A stretch of 11,586 bases of DNA from Bifidobacterium breve (GCA_945907055.1 CAMDSG010000041.1:1-11586), one strand, 5' to 3'. Shown: positions 1 through 6,000, numbered from the stretch's first letter. Translations and numbers: made by a program. The notes: generated from the letters alone by a model not told the origin.

Positions 1-38
1 TAGAGCGCTTTTTTGTAGTCTCCGGCACATAGTGCCAG
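1..38 (+). repeat. Leader repeat, copy 1 (cut by the window edge)
   Basis: This stretch resembles 344-382. The shared pattern is tagagcg, a T-rich run, gtag, ctccggcac, then agtg and cag. After a 23-bp insertion the likeness resumes at 62-75 (cgatgggggagaag), which matches 383-396. The copy may extend left beyond the window. It contains its own small hairpin, GGCAC-ATA-GTGCC. Confidence 0.7.
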
Positions 39-75
39 TCGTCGAGGAGCCGAAACCGAAACGATGGGGGAGAAG

Positions 76-315
76 ATGAATGTAGAAGGTTATAACGAGT
101 CCACTTGCAGGCAGTGTGGAACGATGGTCCGCGACGGGATGGAGTGCGACACTTGTGAGGAAAACAAGGAATGGGAGCTGAAAAGGCAAAGCCCAGGATG
201 GCAGATAGTCATACTCAAAAGAAAAATTGCCGAACACGAAAAACAATTCAGGTGGTTGTCCATCATCATCTCGCTGCTGCTTCTAATGCGTTTTGTCATT
301 TGGCTTGCAGCATGA
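76..315 (+). CDS. Small zinc-ribbon protein with a C-terminal membrane anchor
   Basis: The protein has 79 residues. Near the N-terminus are two CxxC pairs (C11/C14 and C24/C27), which form a short zinc-ribbon-like knuckle. A charged middle follows, and the last 20 or so residues (about 58-77) are hydrophobic, ending in LLLLMRFVIWLAA, so the protein is probably a tail-anchored membrane protein with its zinc site in the cytoplasm. I chose the ATG at 76 rather than the in-frame ATG at 64. The bases between them (gggggagaag) are also conserved in front of the next gene, where they can only be a ribosome binding site because that frame stops at once. The spacing to 76 is short, so the start at 64 (83 residues, beginning MGEK) stays possible. 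The gene lies 89 bp before a second zinc-ribbon gene on the same strand with the same leader. I do not recognise the family and the function is unknown. Confidence 0.6.
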   Translation: MNVEGYNESTCRQCGTMVRDGMECDTCEENKEWELKRQSPGWQIVILKRKIAEHEKQFRWLSIIISLLLLMRFVIWLAA

Positions 316-331
316 TCCCCATAATGATCCG

Positions 332-376
332 CTCAGTAACCCGTAGAGCGTTTTGTTTGTAGGCTCCGGCACTGAG
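332..376 (+). other. Nested imperfect palindrome between the zinc-ribbon genes
   Basis: Three nested pairings fall in order: CTCAGT (332-337) with ACTGAG (371-376), CCG (341-343) with CGG (367-369), and GAGC (346-349) with GCTC (363-366). They enclose a T-rich loop of 13 nt. It starts 16 nt after the stop of the first gene and overlaps the leader repeat of the second. It could be an intergenic RNA structure, a terminator without a tail, or a recombination site. Short stems with internal bulges make this uncertain. Confidence 0.4.
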
Positions 377-396
377 TGGCAGCGATGGGGGAGAAG
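344..396 (+). repeat. Leader repeat, copy 2, including ribosome binding site
   Basis: This is the second copy of the leader found in front of the first zinc-ribbon gene. It ends in gggggagaagg, a good ribosome binding site 7 nt before the ATG at 405. An ATG inside the leader (385) opens a seven-codon frame whose TGA overlaps the real ATG (cgATGAg); in copy 1 the equivalent ATG is in frame with the gene. The two related leaders suggest that gene and leader were duplicated together, or that the leader is a mobile or recombining unit. Confidence 0.7.
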
Positions 397-404
397 GTAA
401 CTCG

Positions 405-689
405 ATGAGACCGATAGCGTGCGACGAGTGTGGCGAGATGATCAAGCCGACGGATCTTGTCTGCAACAACTGCGGAACGGACATCGAAGACTCAAAATGT
501 AATTATTGCGAAGAGTCGCTAGATGAATACGACGAGAGTTTGGATCGAGGCAAGGAGTTATTTTTGTGTTACAGCTGCTACCTAAGTGCTGCCAATGAAA
601 CGGGAGACACCGATTGGGCAGAAAGCCTTGAGCGCGACCGTGATTTGTATCTCGCCATCAAGAGTTCCGGAGATACCGATACGGCATAA
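405..689 (+). CDS. Double zinc-ribbon protein with a truncated repeat tail
   Basis: The protein has 94 residues. Two four-cysteine sites are visible: C6/C9 with C20/C23, and C32/C35 with C55/C58. Both look like zinc ribbons, joined by an acidic linker. No membrane segment is seen. The tail contains GDTDWAESLERD, and 22 residues later the same motif returns as GDTDTA, where the reading frame stops. The DNA behind these two units is a direct repeat (603-629 and 669-695), and a GAA codon of the first copy is TAA in the second. After the stop the likeness continues for a few codons (SLERD against SLSRE), so the gene may be a shortened form of a longer repeat protein. The start has a good ribosome binding site (GGAGAAGG, spacing 7). 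The function is unknown. It converges with rnpB. Confidence 0.65.
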   Translation: MRPIACDECGEMIKPTDLVCNNCGTDIEDSKCNYCEESLDEYDESLDRGKELFLCYSCYLSAANETGDTDWAESLERDRDLYLAIKSSGDTDTA

Positions 690-695
690 AGCCTT
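603..695 (+). repeat. 66-bp period direct repeat at the 3' end of the zinc-ribbon gene
   Basis: Bases 603-629 and 669-695 match at 23 of 27 positions. The spacing of 66 bp is exactly 22 codons and keeps frame. One difference turns GAA (621-623) into TAA (687-689), which is the stop codon of the gene. Confidence 0.75.
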
Positions 696-718
696 AGTCG
701 TGAATGAACTGCGAGGGT

Positions 719-1117
719 TCGCGATAGCAAGACGGCCTGTACGCCGGATTCTGTCCAAGCGTTTGCACGCCTGGGGCGACCATCCATCTCGGTCGACTGT
801 TACCAGCCAACTCTTGCGGTCTACCCGGGATTATGAACCGAGGTTCGTCGGGCGAGCAGCCCTCTCCCTGTATGACCTTGCTCCTGGTGGGGTTTGCCTA
901 GCCGCTCGGGTCGCCCCGAGCGCTGGTGCGCTCTTACCGCACCGTTGCACCCTTACCTGTTCGAGGTTGCCCCCGTCATCGGCGGTTTAATCTCTGTGGC
1001 ACTTTCCTGCGGGTTCCCCCGACTGGGTGTTACCCAGCACCTTGCTCTATGGAGTCCGGACGTTCCTCGGTCGGATCTAAGTCCGCACGCGGCCGCCCGG
1101 CCGTCTTGCTATCGCGA
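719..1117 (-). ncRNA. rnpB: RNase P RNA, bacterial type A
   Basis: This is the catalytic RNA of ribonuclease P, which removes the 5' leader from precursor tRNAs. On the minus strand the 5' part carries the conserved CGTCCGGACTCCATAGAGCA block (about 1043-1062), followed by the hairpin CTGGGTAACACCCAG (1023-1037) and a GCAGGAAAGTGCCACAGA block. The 3' part carries ACAGAATCCGGCGTACAGG (about 736-754). The closing helix P1 is an unbroken 19-bp pairing, 1099-1117 with 719-737 (GGCCGTCTTGCTATCGCGA on the plus strand). The length of about 400 nt is normal for the family. No U-rich terminator is obvious beyond 719, and no clear promoter is seen upstream of 1117. The ends are set from P1 and may be off by a few bases. 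An upstream membrane protein frame overlaps the first 88 nt. Confidence 0.93.
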
Positions 1118-1638
1118 GTTTCCATCTTCGCACCTATCGCTGCGCCAAGTAAACCGCAGGCCCCTGCAACTATTAGGTAAGCCAGAAAAGAGAGGGCGAC
1201 CTCGCCGCCGGAGTGCTCGCCTGTTGAGGTTCCAAAGGCTTTTCTCACGACCCATATACATGCATATAGGAGCGACCAGAGGACAAAAGATCCTGCCCCG
1301 GCTACTAGTCCGTTACTAAACGGCGCGCCTTTTGACTCCTTTGCCGAGACGAACCCGGCAGCCGTGAAAGCAATAATTGCGACGAGAAATACCCATACAC
1401 CGAGTGAATCTGGCTCCACTCCAGCACGCTCAAGTATCAGCACCAAGGCTGCTAGCGGTATGAGAATCCCGGTACCTACAAGGATTCCACGCCCGAAGGC
1501 CTCTTTCTTTAGTAACTGCATGCCCCCACGGTATCGGCCCCGAGCGCTCTTGGCTGCCTGTTCTCCGAAGAGTTTTGATGACAGACTTCTGAGATTCCCA
1601 AATTTCCCCTTAGGTCGCGCAGATTTGGGGCCGAACAA
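1030..1638 (-). CDS. Four-helix membrane protein whose 3' end runs into rnpB
   Basis: The frame gives 202 residues with a basic, Lys/Arg-rich N-terminus of about 45 residues and four hydrophobic segments (about 51-69, 79-99, 109-131 and 148-169). The middle (GFVSAKESKGAPFSNGLVAGAGSF) resembles small four-helix membrane proteins of the TIGR04086 kind, but that is only a resemblance. The start shown is TTG at 1638 with little ribosome binding signal. An ATG at 1521 (residue 40), preceded by GGGGG, would give 163 residues and still keep all four helices. The last 29 or so residues (from about 174) are encoded by the 5' part of the RNase P RNA and end at a TAA in the loop of its CTGGG/CCCAG hairpin. 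That tail is hydrophilic and probably unstructured. The gene diverges from whiB across 52 bp. The function is unknown. Confidence 0.65.
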   Translation of the reverse strand: MFGPKSARPKGKFGNLRSLSSKLFGEQAAKSARGRYRGGMQLLKKEAFGRGILVGTGILIPLAALVLILERAGVEPDSLGVWVFLVAIIAFTAAGFVSAKESKGAPFSNGLVAGAGSFVLWSLLYACIWVVRKAFGTSTGEHSGGEVALSFLAYLIVAGACGLLGAAIGAKMETRDSKTAGRPRADLDPTEERPDSIEQGAG

Positions 1639-1690
1639 TCTCTCGTAGGAATAGTTATTAGAGAAATAGATACCTGGGGGTCAAGAGATC

Positions 1691-1975
1691 ATGAGTATTT
1701 CAATGCGACGAGTAGTAATAGCAACCAAGCCCGAGTCGAGCTGGTGGCTCGATGCCGAGTGCCGCGGGGTAGACCCAGAGGTATTCCATCCTGACCCCGA
1801 GATTGAGGGCTCAGATGCTGAGGCCAAAGCAATCTGTCAGGGATGTGTGGCCCAAGAGCCGTGCCTTGAGTATGCCCTCGCAGTGCGTGAGAAGCAGGGT
1901 ATATGGGGCGGGCTTACAGAGATTGAGCGTCGCCGTATGGTGCGGCGCCGTCGACGTGCCGCTCAGCGCGTATAA
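1691..1975 (+). CDS. WhiB-family iron-sulfur transcription regulator
   Basis: The protein has 94 residues. It has the four WhiB cysteines: C24 in AECRG, C49 and C52 in ICQGC, and C58 in EPC. These bind a redox-sensitive 4Fe-4S cluster. The GIWGG turn (residues 70-74) and a strongly basic C-terminus (RRRMVRRRRRAAQR) for DNA contact follow as expected. WhiB proteins are limited to actinobacteria and their phages, and act with the main sigma factor to control development, stress or antibiotic responses. Which member this is (WhiB1, WhiB2 and so on) cannot be told from this sequence. The start at 1691 has only a weak G-rich stretch about 10 nt upstream; the ATG at 1703 is an alternative. The gene diverges from the membrane protein gene. 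A hairpin follows its stop. Confidence 0.9.
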   Translation: MSISMRRVVIATKPESSWWLDAECRGVDPEVFHPDPEIEGSDAEAKAICQGCVAQEPCLEYALAVREKQGIWGGLTEIERRRMVRRRRRAAQRV

Positions 1976-1984
1976 CGCCCGGTA

Positions 1985-2004
1985 GGCTCGCTGGTATGCG
2001 AGCC
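1985..2004 (+). other. Hairpin after whiB (possible terminator or translation block)
   Basis: GGCTCGC (1985-1991) pairs perfectly with GCGAGCC (1998-2004) across a loop of six bases. It lies 10 nt after the whiB stop. No run of T follows, so a simple intrinsic terminator is not supported. The ATG of a possible 36-codon frame (1996) sits in the loop and stem edge. Confidence 0.45.
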
Positions 2005-2106
2005 AATAGTGAAGTGTTTAGACCGCTCTCCCGAGTCTTGGGATGCGAACTAACTGGTGACCTTGAATCTGTTCCCTCGATTGACCTATCGGCGCGGCTC
2101 ATATGA
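1996..2106 (+). CDS. Possible 36-residue leader peptide overlapping trpD
   Basis: A short frame starting at ATG 1996 ends in a TGA that overlaps the trpD start (ATGA at 2103-2106). This arrangement is typical of translational coupling, and trpD itself has no Shine-Dalgarno sequence. The peptide (MRANSEVFRPLSRVLGCELT and onward) has no tryptophan, so it is not a classic trp attenuator peptide. The start codon is inside a hairpin. It may be chance. Confidence 0.25.
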   Translation: MRANSEVFRPLSRVLGCELTGDLESVPSIDLSARLI

Positions 2107-3155
2107 GTTTTGTATGGGCTGATGCGTTAGGGCCATTGCTACATCGAGAAGACCTTGACCCCGAGGTACTAACTCAGGCCATGGAGACGATCCTCGCCGG
2201 CAACGCCACCGATGCACAGATTGCTGCACTCGCTGTACTTCTGCGAGCCAAGGGAGAGACCCCTGAGGAGATCGCTGCACTAGTTGGCACAATGCTTAGG
2301 TTTACAACGCCAGTTGACCTTGACCCCGAGGGAGCGGACGGTGTCATGGTCGATACATGTGGAACCGGTGGCGACCGTTCCCATACTTATAACGTCTCAA
2401 CGCTCGCAGCGCTTGTAGTAGCAGGGGCTGGTGTGAAGGTTGCAAAACACGGCAACCGCGCTGCGTCATCGGCCTGTGGATCTGCTGATCTCCTTGAAGA
2501 ACTAGGTGTCACTCTTGATCTTGGGCCAGAAGGAGTCTCGCGTTGCGTGCGAGAAGCAGGTATTGGCTTCTTCTTTGCACCTCGTTATCACCCCGCTCTT
2601 AGATTCGCTGCCGCCCCGCGGCGCGAACTTGGAATCCCAACAACATTTAACTTCCTAGGGCCGCTCGCAAACCCTGCACGCGTGAAGCGCCAAGTTGTAG
2701 GTGTCTCTGACCCTGCGATGGCGAACCGAATTGTGCGTGGGTTAGCTGCTCTGGGCGCAAAGCACGCGATGGTTTTCTTTGGGCACGACGGACTCGACGA
2801 ACTCACCACCACTGATGTCGCGACCGTTCACCAATACCGCAATGGCGAGCACACAACCTTTCGCCTTGACCCAACTGAGTTTGGGGTAGCGCGTTCGACG
2901 CATGATCAACTCGTTGGCGGCGATCCGGCGCATAACGCAGATATGTCTCGCAGAGTCCTTGCGGGAGAGTCCGGTGCGGTGCGCGACATCGTTGTACTTA
3001 ATGCAGCGGCAGCGCTTGTAGTTGCAGATTTAGTCACTGATATCCCTGAAGGATTAGTCGTTGCAGCAGCGAGTATCGATAGCGGCGCAGCGGCAACGGC
3101 CCTCAGTCGGCTCATCTCAATAAGTACAGAGGCCGCGGCTGGAGAGTCTGCATAG
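2103..3155 (+). CDS. trpD: Anthranilate phosphoribosyltransferase
   Basis: TrpD transfers the phosphoribosyl group of PRPP to anthranilate, the second step of the tryptophan branch, in the cytoplasm. The protein has 350 residues, normal for the family. The helical N-terminal domain contains the usual TDAQIAALAVLLRAKGET segment. The PRPP-binding loop CGTGGD is at 86-91, and KHGNRAASSACG (115-126) follows. GIPTTFNFLGPLANPA and the acidic metal-site region GHDGLDE come later, all in the right order. No key residue looks changed. The start at 2103 fits the family, but no ribosome binding site is seen; the preceding short frame overlaps it by ATGA. Its stop overlaps the GTG of the next gene by one base (TAGTG). 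Other trp genes are absent from the window, so the pathway is not clustered here. Confidence 0.96.
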   Translation: MSFVWADALGPLLHREDLDPEVLTQAMETILAGNATDAQIAALAVLLRAKGETPEEIAALVGTMLRFTTPVDLDPEGADGVMVDTCGTGGDRSHTYNVSTLAALVVAGAGVKVAKHGNRAASSACGSADLLEELGVTLDLGPEGVSRCVREAGIGFFFAPRYHPALRFAAAPRRELGIPTTFNFLGPLANPARVKRQVVGVSDPAMANRIVRGLAALGAKHAMVFFGHDGLDELTTTDVATVHQYRNGEHTTFRLDPTEFGVARSTHDQLVGGDPAHNADMSRRVLAGESGAVRDIVVLNAAAALVVADLVTDIPEGLVVAAASIDSGAAATALSRLISISTEAAAGESA

Positions 3156-3844
3156 TGGCTCGCGGTCTGCAATGCCCCGCGTGCGGAGAACGCCATCGTA
3201 TTGATGGAGCTGCCCCTGGTAGCACCTTTAAGTGTGGGGGGTGCGCTCGGACTCTGCGGGTACCCGGTTCTCCCGTAACCTCGGTAGAGCATGGTGGAGC
3301 GAGTGCCCCATCTGCATCCATCTCAGCGCCGCCTGAGACTCAGCGTCAGCCCTCTGAGGGGTCTAATCGCATTCATCTACCGCCTTATGAGGGAGACCTT
3401 CCGTTGGCGGCTCGCATTGTTTCATGGGTAATCGCAGTTCCTGTTGCCGGATTTATCACGCTAAAAGTCGCAGTATTTATCCGACTGCTCTCAACCAATG
3501 ACTTAATTGATTTGATCACTGGCTCCGGTGGCGGGCGTTACTTAAGAATGGTGATTTTCATTCCCTTGTGGGCGCTGTTTACTGCAGGTGTCGTGTCTCT
3601 TGTGCTTGAGGTTGGAGAACGTCTGTTGGCCAATTATGGGTCGAGTATTAGCTCCGCCAACCCTGAGCGCTCCGCCTCAACACGAGCGCGCAATCTCCCT
3701 AAAACCTCGCCCGACTCAACCGTCGCATCGCCAGCGCCCGACGAGAAGACGCGTGTGAATGCTGCGGTAGCGCCCGATCGAACGAACCGTGGTGGCGAGT
3801 CGGGTGGCGAGCCCCAGATCCCGCGTCGCATTCCCCCTCGCTAA
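3155..3844 (+). CDS. Zinc-ribbon protein with two membrane helices
   Basis: The protein has 229 residues and starts with GTG, one base overlapping the trpD stop, so it is probably translated by coupling. The N-terminus is a zinc ribbon with C7/C10 (CPACG) and C27/C30 (CGGC), of the form seen in many short regulatory or sorting proteins. A Ser/Pro-rich linker follows. Two membrane helices lie at about 84-109 and 129-153. The last 70 residues are low-complexity, rich in Ser, Arg, Pro and Asp, and probably disordered. Both ends would then be in the cytoplasm. The family is not one I can name. The tie to trpD is positional only; nothing suggests a role in tryptophan synthesis. Confidence 0.75.
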   Translation: MARGLQCPACGERHRIDGAAPGSTFKCGGCARTLRVPGSPVTSVEHGGASAPSASISAPPETQRQPSEGSNRIHLPPYEGDLPLAARIVSWVIAVPVAGFITLKVAVFIRLLSTNDLIDLITGSGGGRYLRMVIFIPLWALFTAGVVSLVLEVGERLLANYGSSISSANPERSASTRARNLPKTSPDSTVASPAPDEKTRVNAAVAPDRTNRGGESGGEPQIPRRIPPR

Positions 3845-3886
3845 GGAAGGCCAGCTCTCAAGAGTGGGAGTTTTGAGGGGCTTTCC
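3845..3886. terminator. Candidate two-way terminator between converging genes
   Basis: GGAAGGCC (3845-3852) pairs with GGCTTTCC (3879-3886) with one G-U pair, and CTCAA (3857-3861) pairs with TTGAG (3873-3877) inside it. It lies just after the stop of the zinc-ribbon gene and contains the stop of the opposing nuclease gene. No long T run is seen on either strand. Confidence 0.4.
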
Positions 3887-5639
3887 GCTTACCGGATTCA
3901 CGCTCCCCGGCTTCACGCTCTCTGGCTTTATAGGCGGGGAGCGGTCCCGAGCATGGCGTGGAGGCGCACCCAGTTGCATTTAGGAGTCGAACCTGACCCG
4001 CAGCGAGTTCATGCTCTAACCAACGTGCAACTACTAGTAGTTCGTCTATCTCCTCGCGTGCTGGAGGCTGCCCTAGCGGAAGGACCTGCACGGATGCTCT
4101 CTCGAGTCTCGGATCAAAATCGGCGAGACTTGGAGTGCTGCTAGTTACTAAATGCCCACCCTCGAATTCTCTTACGCCATCCTGGGTTGCAAATCGTAGG
4201 TTCCCTGAGGCCCTCAACCATTCGACGGAGCGAAGTCGACTAAGCGCTTTTGATAGCGCAGCAAGGCGATCTCTTTGCTGTATTGCCTCCTCAAATCGTT
4301 CTTGATCCGCGAAGGAGATCATTCGTGCTTCAATGGGCTCAAGTAGCGCAGAGTGGTCTGAAGACAGCGCAGTAACTGCGCGCTCAACAATGGCTCGGTA
4401 ATCTTCCTCCGAAGTCTCCGCTCTGCAAGGGCATGCAGCAACCCCCAACTGCGCGGGCGAGCACGGCGTGTCAGGTGAGATCACAGCATTTCTCGAGATG
4501 CGTTGCGTGCATCGCCGCAACGGCACCGACGACTCAATTGCTTCCTTAATCTCAGTCGCAATCGCACGCGATCTAAAAGGCCCGAGGTAGACCGAGCCGT
4601 CAGGGGTTGCCTCAGCGACCACGACGAGACGCGCAAAACGCTCGGTGACTGTGAGCTTTACATATGCGTAGCGCCTCCACCCTCTACCGACGCGATTGTA
4701 GTGAGGGTCGTGGCGGCGAATGAGTCGGAGTTCGTGTATCTCTGCCTCTAACGGATCCGCGCAGACGATGTGGTCTATTCGCTCAAGTTCCTTTAACAGT
4801 TGTGGAACCTTAGATCGAGTATCGCCTCCGAAATATGATCGAACTCTTGAGCGCAGGTTTGTTGCTTTCCCTACGTAAAGCACCTCGTTCTTGCGGTTGC
4901 GAAATATATAAACACCGGGTTGCCTAGGCAATTTTGCAGTTAATTTCAGCTTCGAAGCCGATGGATGAGCACGAATCTTTGGAAGTTCTATGAGGTCGTC
5001 TAGCCCTAAGACGCCAAGAGTTGCTGCACGCTCAAGGAGCGAATGGAGTACCTCCGCAGTTGCTTGAGCATCTGCGAGCGCACGGTGATTAGGCGTCTCT
5101 TCTACGCGCAGGTGGCGCGCAAGCGTTCCGAGTTTCATATCAGGCACTTCATCGCGGAGTAAGCGCCGCGCTAACCCGAGAGTATCGACGCGCCTGTTTG
5201 GGAGGCGCTCTCGTCCGTCGGCAAGGAGCGCTGCATCTATGAACGAAGTATCGAAGCGCAGATTGTGCCCAACTATTACTGCTCCGCCAATGAACTCGAG
5301 AAGCGCTGGGATGACCTCATTGATAGGTGGTGCCGGGTAGACCATTGCCTCGGTGATTCCAGTCAGCACGGTTATGAAAGGAGGAATCGGCAAACCTGGG
5401 TTGATGAAAGTCTGAAACGTTGCGGTGCGCTCGCCTCCGCAGTAGCGCACTGCACCAATCTCGGTAATGGCGCAACTATCCGGCGATGTCCCCGTGGTCT
5501 CTAGGTCTAAGACGACAAAGGTGACCTCGGAGAGCGGGGTGCCGAGGTGGTCGAATGAGCGCTGCTGAGCAATGGGTAAGCGCGCAAGTGGATCACTCGT
5601 TGAGTGGCTCTCGATCTGCAGTCGGGGAGGAGGCTTCAT
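3858..5639 (-). CDS. DEDDh exonuclease fused to GIY-YIG (UvrC/Cho-like) endonuclease
   Basis: The protein has 593 residues from the ATG at 5639. It carries a DnaQ-like 3'-5' exonuclease domain at about 38-205: motif I DLETTG (D45, E47), motif II GHNLRFD (D130), and motif III NHRALADA (H185, D190), making it the DEDDh type. A GIY-YIG nuclease domain follows at about 238-320: PGVY at 241, YVGK at 255, the arginine of NLRSR (263), and the metal-binding glutamate at 303 in EIHELRLI. A UVR-like segment at about 436-472 (FADQERFEEAIQQRD) suggests contact with UvrB. The RNase H-like and helix-hairpin-helix parts of full UvrC are missing, as in Cho. Such fusions are usual in actinobacteria and are thought to act in DNA repair. 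The frame is open back to 5858, but that extension is antisense to a zinc-ribbon gene; the SOS box in front of 5639 supports the shorter form. The last 25 residues are repeat-derived. Confidence 0.9.
   Translation of the reverse strand: MKPPPRLQIESHSTSDPLARLPIAQQRSFDHLGTPLSEVTFVVLDLETTGTSPDSCAITEIGAVRYCGGERTATFQTFINPGLPIPPFITVLTGITEAMVYPAPPINEVIPALLEFIGGAVIVGHNLRFDTSFIDAALLADGRERLPNRRVDTLGLARRLLRDEVPDMKLGTLARHLRVEETPNHRALADAQATAEVLHSLLERAATLGVLGLDDLIELPKIRAHPSASKLKLTAKLPRQPGVYIFRNRKNEVLYVGKATNLRSRVRSYFGGDTRSKVPQLLKELERIDHIVCADPLEAEIHELRLIRRHDPHYNRVGRGWRRYAYVKLTVTERFARLVVVAEATPDGSVYLGPFRSRAIATEIKEAIESSVPLRRCTQRISRNAVISPDTPCSPAQLGVAACPCRAETSEEDYRAIVERAVTALSSDHSALLEPIEARMISFADQERFEEAIQQRDRLAALSKALSRLRSVEWLRASGNLRFATQDGVREFEGGHLVTSSTPSLADFDPRLERASVQVLPLGQPPAREEIDELLVVARWLEHELAAGQVRLLNATGCASTPCSGPLPAYKAREREAGERESGKRKAPQNSHS
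3879..3938. repeat. 15-bp imperfect tandem repeats in the nuclease C-terminal tail
   Basis: Units of 15 bp begin at 3879, 3894, 3909 and 3924, each opening GGCTT or GGATT. On the minus strand they encode PAYKA, REREA, GERES and GKRKA, forming a charged tail. The units have diverged from each other. Confidence 0.65.
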
Positions 5640-5647
5640 CGAGATGC

Positions 5648-5653
5648 AGCATA
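5648..5653 (-). promoter_or_regulatory. Possible -10 element of the nuclease promoter
   Basis: On the minus strand TATGCT lies beside the SOS box and 8 nt before the ATG at 5639, so a transcript would be leaderless or nearly so, and LexA binding would cover the promoter. No convincing -35 element is seen. Confidence 0.35.
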
Positions 5654-5654
5654 G

Positions 5655-5668
5655 CGAACGTGTGTTCG
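5655..5668 (-). promoter_or_regulatory. LexA (SOS) box before the repair nuclease
   Basis: CGAAC-GTGT-GTTCG is a perfect inverted repeat. It matches the LexA site of actinobacteria and Gram-positive bacteria (GAAC, four bases, GTTC, with flanking C and G). It ends 16 nt before the ATG at 5639. Confidence 0.75.
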
Positions 5669-5763
5669 TTGCGGGTGGAGGGTTGAGACCTCCCCAGAAC
5701 GGCATTGTTTTGCCGCTAAGTAAACCCAGAACTGCAGCGAGTATCGGTAGTATCGCTTTCGTT

Positions 5764-5997
5764 ATGACAACCACTAGATACAGATGCGACGGATGCGGAA
5801 ATCTCACACGCTTTGATCTCGCGATTTCACGCCGAACTCGCGAGTTCCACCACTTCACTGTGGGCGGAGATCTAGAGATCGAGTCGATCGAGGTTGTTCA
5901 AGAGGAGATCGAGTCGGTTCAATGTCGTTGGTGTGGCGCTCAGGGCGATCGTATTCAGGTCCTCGCTCCCGAAGTTGCTGCTGAGGGAAGTCTGTAA
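5764..5997 (+). CDS. Small zinc-ribbon protein, partner of the NYN gene
   Basis: The protein has 77 residues with C8/C11 (CDGCG) and C54/C57 (CRWCG), separated by 42 residues that include an acidic stretch. This fits a single zinc ribbon. There is no membrane segment or signal. The ATG at 5764 places the first CxxC pair close to the N-terminus. The frame is open further upstream to 5572, but that part lies over the opposing nuclease gene and has no zinc-ribbon content. There is no Shine-Dalgarno sequence; TAGTAT at 5748-5753 could serve as a -10 for a leaderless start. The stop is 3 nt before the next gene, so the two are surely cotranscribed. The function is unknown; a nucleic-acid contact role is a guess from its partner. 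Confidence 0.75.
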   Translation: MTTTRYRCDGCGNLTRFDLAISRRTREFHHFTVGGDLEIESIEVVQEEIESVQCRWCGAQGDRIQVLAPEVAAEGSL

Positions 5998-6000
5998 TCG

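Noticed and set aside
316..404. Integron attC site between the zinc-ribbon genes
   Set aside because: A palindrome is present between small genes, but I find no GTTRRRY and RYYYAAC core pair at its ends and no integrase in the window.
586..1319. Plus-strand reading frames across 586-1319
   Set aside because: They lie over rnpB and the antisense membrane gene, and show no protein features; the structure of RNase P RNA explains the sequence.
1996..2106. Classic trp attenuator
   Set aside because: The short frame has no Trp codons and the hairpin is not followed by a T run or an alternative stem.
5572..5763. Upstream extension of the zinc-ribbon gene at 5764
   Set aside because: It overlaps the divergent promoter and the start of the opposing nuclease, and adds residues with no relation to the zinc ribbon.
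5640..5858. N-terminal extension of the nuclease, including a hydrophobic stretch
   Set aside because: It lies antisense to the well supported zinc-ribbon gene, has no domain content, and would place the SOS box and -10 element inside the coding region.
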